Part shown: one piece after another, positions 63,206 to 64,000 of the stretch
How positions within the stretch are numbered: the stretch's first letter is position 1
How the letters are laid out: the number at the start of each line of letters is the position of its first letter
Assembly (NCBI RefSeq): GCF_009709555.1
Contig: NZ_WJBG01000117.1
Coordinates: forward strand, 151,996-215,995
DNA length: 64,000 bases
Reading direction: 5' to 3'
From: Streptomyces blattellae
GTDB lineage: Bacteria; Actinomycetota; Actinomycetes; Streptomycetales; Streptomycetaceae
Translations under genes and position numbers: made by a program
Notes under the pieces: model-generated
What the model was told of the DNA's origin: nothing
Databases searched by the model: none
The model's input: the letters and a program-made list of their open reading frames with translations, nothing else

Positions 63206-63738
63206 GGCTCCTCCAGCGCCTCCACGCCGCCGGTCGTCCCGTCTACGGTGAGGCGGGTGCCGGGCGGGAAGCGGCGTACGGCGTCCGTGGCGCCGACCAC
63301 CGCGGGCAGCCCCAGTTCACGGGCCAGCACCGCTAGATGCGACAGCGGGCTGCCGGTCTGCGCGACCAGTCCGGTGAGTCGGGGCAGCAGCGGGGCGAGC
63401 GCGGGGTCCAGCGTCCGTACGACGAGCACCGCGTCCGGCGGTCGGGTGCCGGTCCCGTCCCAGACCGTTCCGACCGTGCGCCCCGCGGACACGCCCCGTG
63501 CGCCGTCCTCGCCGCGGCCACTCCGCTCGGCGACGACGACCCCGCCGTCCACGAGCCGGAACGCGTCCGGCAGCGGGGGCGACTCCACCTGCCGCACCCG
63601 GTCGTGCAGATCGTCCGGGAGCCCGGCTCCGTCGAGGGCGGCGGCCAGCTCCGGCCACCTGAGCAGCCCGACGCGCTCCACGTCCAGGGCGAGCCGCCGT
63701 GCCGCTTCGCGGACCAGGCGGACCTGCAGTTCCTGCAC
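63202..63738 (-). CDS. PEP-utilising-enzyme mobile-domain fragment
   Basis: A 178-aa protein. Residues about 85-178 are a phosphohistidine swivelling domain (VLVVRTLDPALAPLLPRLTG, LVAQTGSPLSHLAVLAREL, LPAVVGAT). The His of SPLSHLA is at the phospho-acceptor place. Related enzymes have an ATP-grasp domain of several hundred residues in front; here it is missing, and in the open frame upstream only Pro/Ser-rich repeat sequence is found. The GTG at 63738 is the first clear start, but family-like sequence (PREALRLRIRW) extends about 12 codons before it. Either a truncated gene or a stand-alone domain; coupled to the downstream membrane protein. Confidence 0.65.
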   Translation of the reverse strand: MQELQVRLVREAARRLALDVERVGLLRWPELAAALDGAGLPDDLHDRVRQVESPPLPDAFRLVDGGVVVAERSGRGEDGARGVSAGRTVGTVWDGTGTRPPDAVLVVRTLDPALAPLLPRLTGLVAQTGSPLSHLAVLARELGLPAVVGATDAVRRFPPGTRLTVDGTTGGVEALEEP

Positions 63739-63882
63739 CCAGCGGATACGGAGACGGAGGGCTTCGCGGGGTGGGAGGCGGGGGGTTGGCGGGCGGATGG
63801 GTGGGGCTGGGGGGTGATTGTTTGCCTTTATCTGGCCGTTGGGGGTGGGGCGGCTGGGACCTGTTGTGTGGCTGTTGGGGGC

Positions 63883-63936
63883 GGAGGGGCTGGGAGTGGC
63901 GGAGGGGCTGGGAGTGGCGGAGGGGCTGGGAGTGGT
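63883..63936. repeat. 18-bp tandem repeat, three copies
   Basis: GGAGGGGCTGGGAGTGGC three times, the last ending in T. Lies upstream of the PEP-utiliser fragment in the 262-bp end of the window; on the minus strand it would encode Pro/Ser/Thr/Ala units. Confidence 0.92.
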
Positions 63937-63990
63937 GGTGTGAACCGCCCCGGCTCGAATGGAGACTCGATTTCGTGAAAGGATCGAGTC

Positions 63991-64000
63991 ATGGCACGAC
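63991..64000 (+). CDS. possible start of a gene running off the window
   Basis: An ATG followed by GCACGAC, with GAAAGGA seven to eight bases upstream. Only three codons are visible, so product and reality are open. Confidence 0.3.

Overview
This window is high-GC actinobacterial chromosome, almost certainly Streptomyces. The evidence is near-universal G/C third codon positions, frequent GTG starts, strong GGAGG ribosome-binding sites, Tat and lipoprotein exports, a Scr1-type HTH/DUF397 pair, and a core gene order (pyk - ANTAR regulator - liv transporter - thioesterase - polA - hrpB - rpsA - coaE) that, from memory, matches the conserved chromosomal core of S. coelicolor and relatives.

Layout. 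0.1-3.1 kb: a two-gene operon for an amino-acid decarboxylase and an amine N-monooxygenase (siderophore-type chemistry). 3.1-9.1 kb: exported 5'-nucleotidase, SIMPL protein, pyruvate kinase, a LAGLIDADG-type protein beside tRNA-Leu(CAA), and an ANTAR response regulator. 9.2-14.9 kb: a complete branched-chain amino-acid ABC importer (livK-H-M-G-F order of transcription, minus strand). 15.4-33.4 kb: housekeeping block with thioesterase, FdhF/YdeP molybdoprotein, polA, lytic transglycosylase, DUF3068 protein, hrpB, methyltransferase, rpsA, PAC2 protein and coaE, interrupted by a decayed amine-oxidase gene carrying a 13-bp minisatellite. 33.5-39.4 kb: small conserved genes (TPR, DUF6343, methyltransferase, DoxX, S4 RNA-binding, family-5 uracil-DNA glycosylase, proline iminopeptidase, RidA-like).

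39.4-54.2 kb is the accessory part. First comes a divergently transcribed pair: a TIR-NB-ARC STAND protein and a small protein. The C-terminal domain of the STAND protein is a recognisable paralogue of the small protein, and it has its own internal ribosome-binding site. This looks like an undescribed immune/conflict module. Next is a LacI-controlled N-glycan utilisation locus: GH38 alpha-mannosidase, a sugar ABC importer without its own ATPase, a clan GH-A glycosidase (beta-mannosidase candidate) and a secreted GH85 endo-beta-N-acetylglucosaminidase. Three near-identical palindromic operators lie in front of it. The likely flow is GH85 release of the glycan outside, ABC uptake, then mannosidase trimming inside.

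54.2-64 kb: an amidohydrolase (deaminase family), small hypotheticals, an ABC exporter, an anti-sigma-like ATPase with a His/Cys-rich tail next to an HTH/DUF397 pair, a membrane-anchored tyrosine phosphatase, and a membrane protein coupled to a truncated PEP-utilising-enzyme fragment. Short tandem repeats (7-18 bp units) recur across the window, many inside genes. I saw no transposase, integrase, rRNA or CRISPR array.
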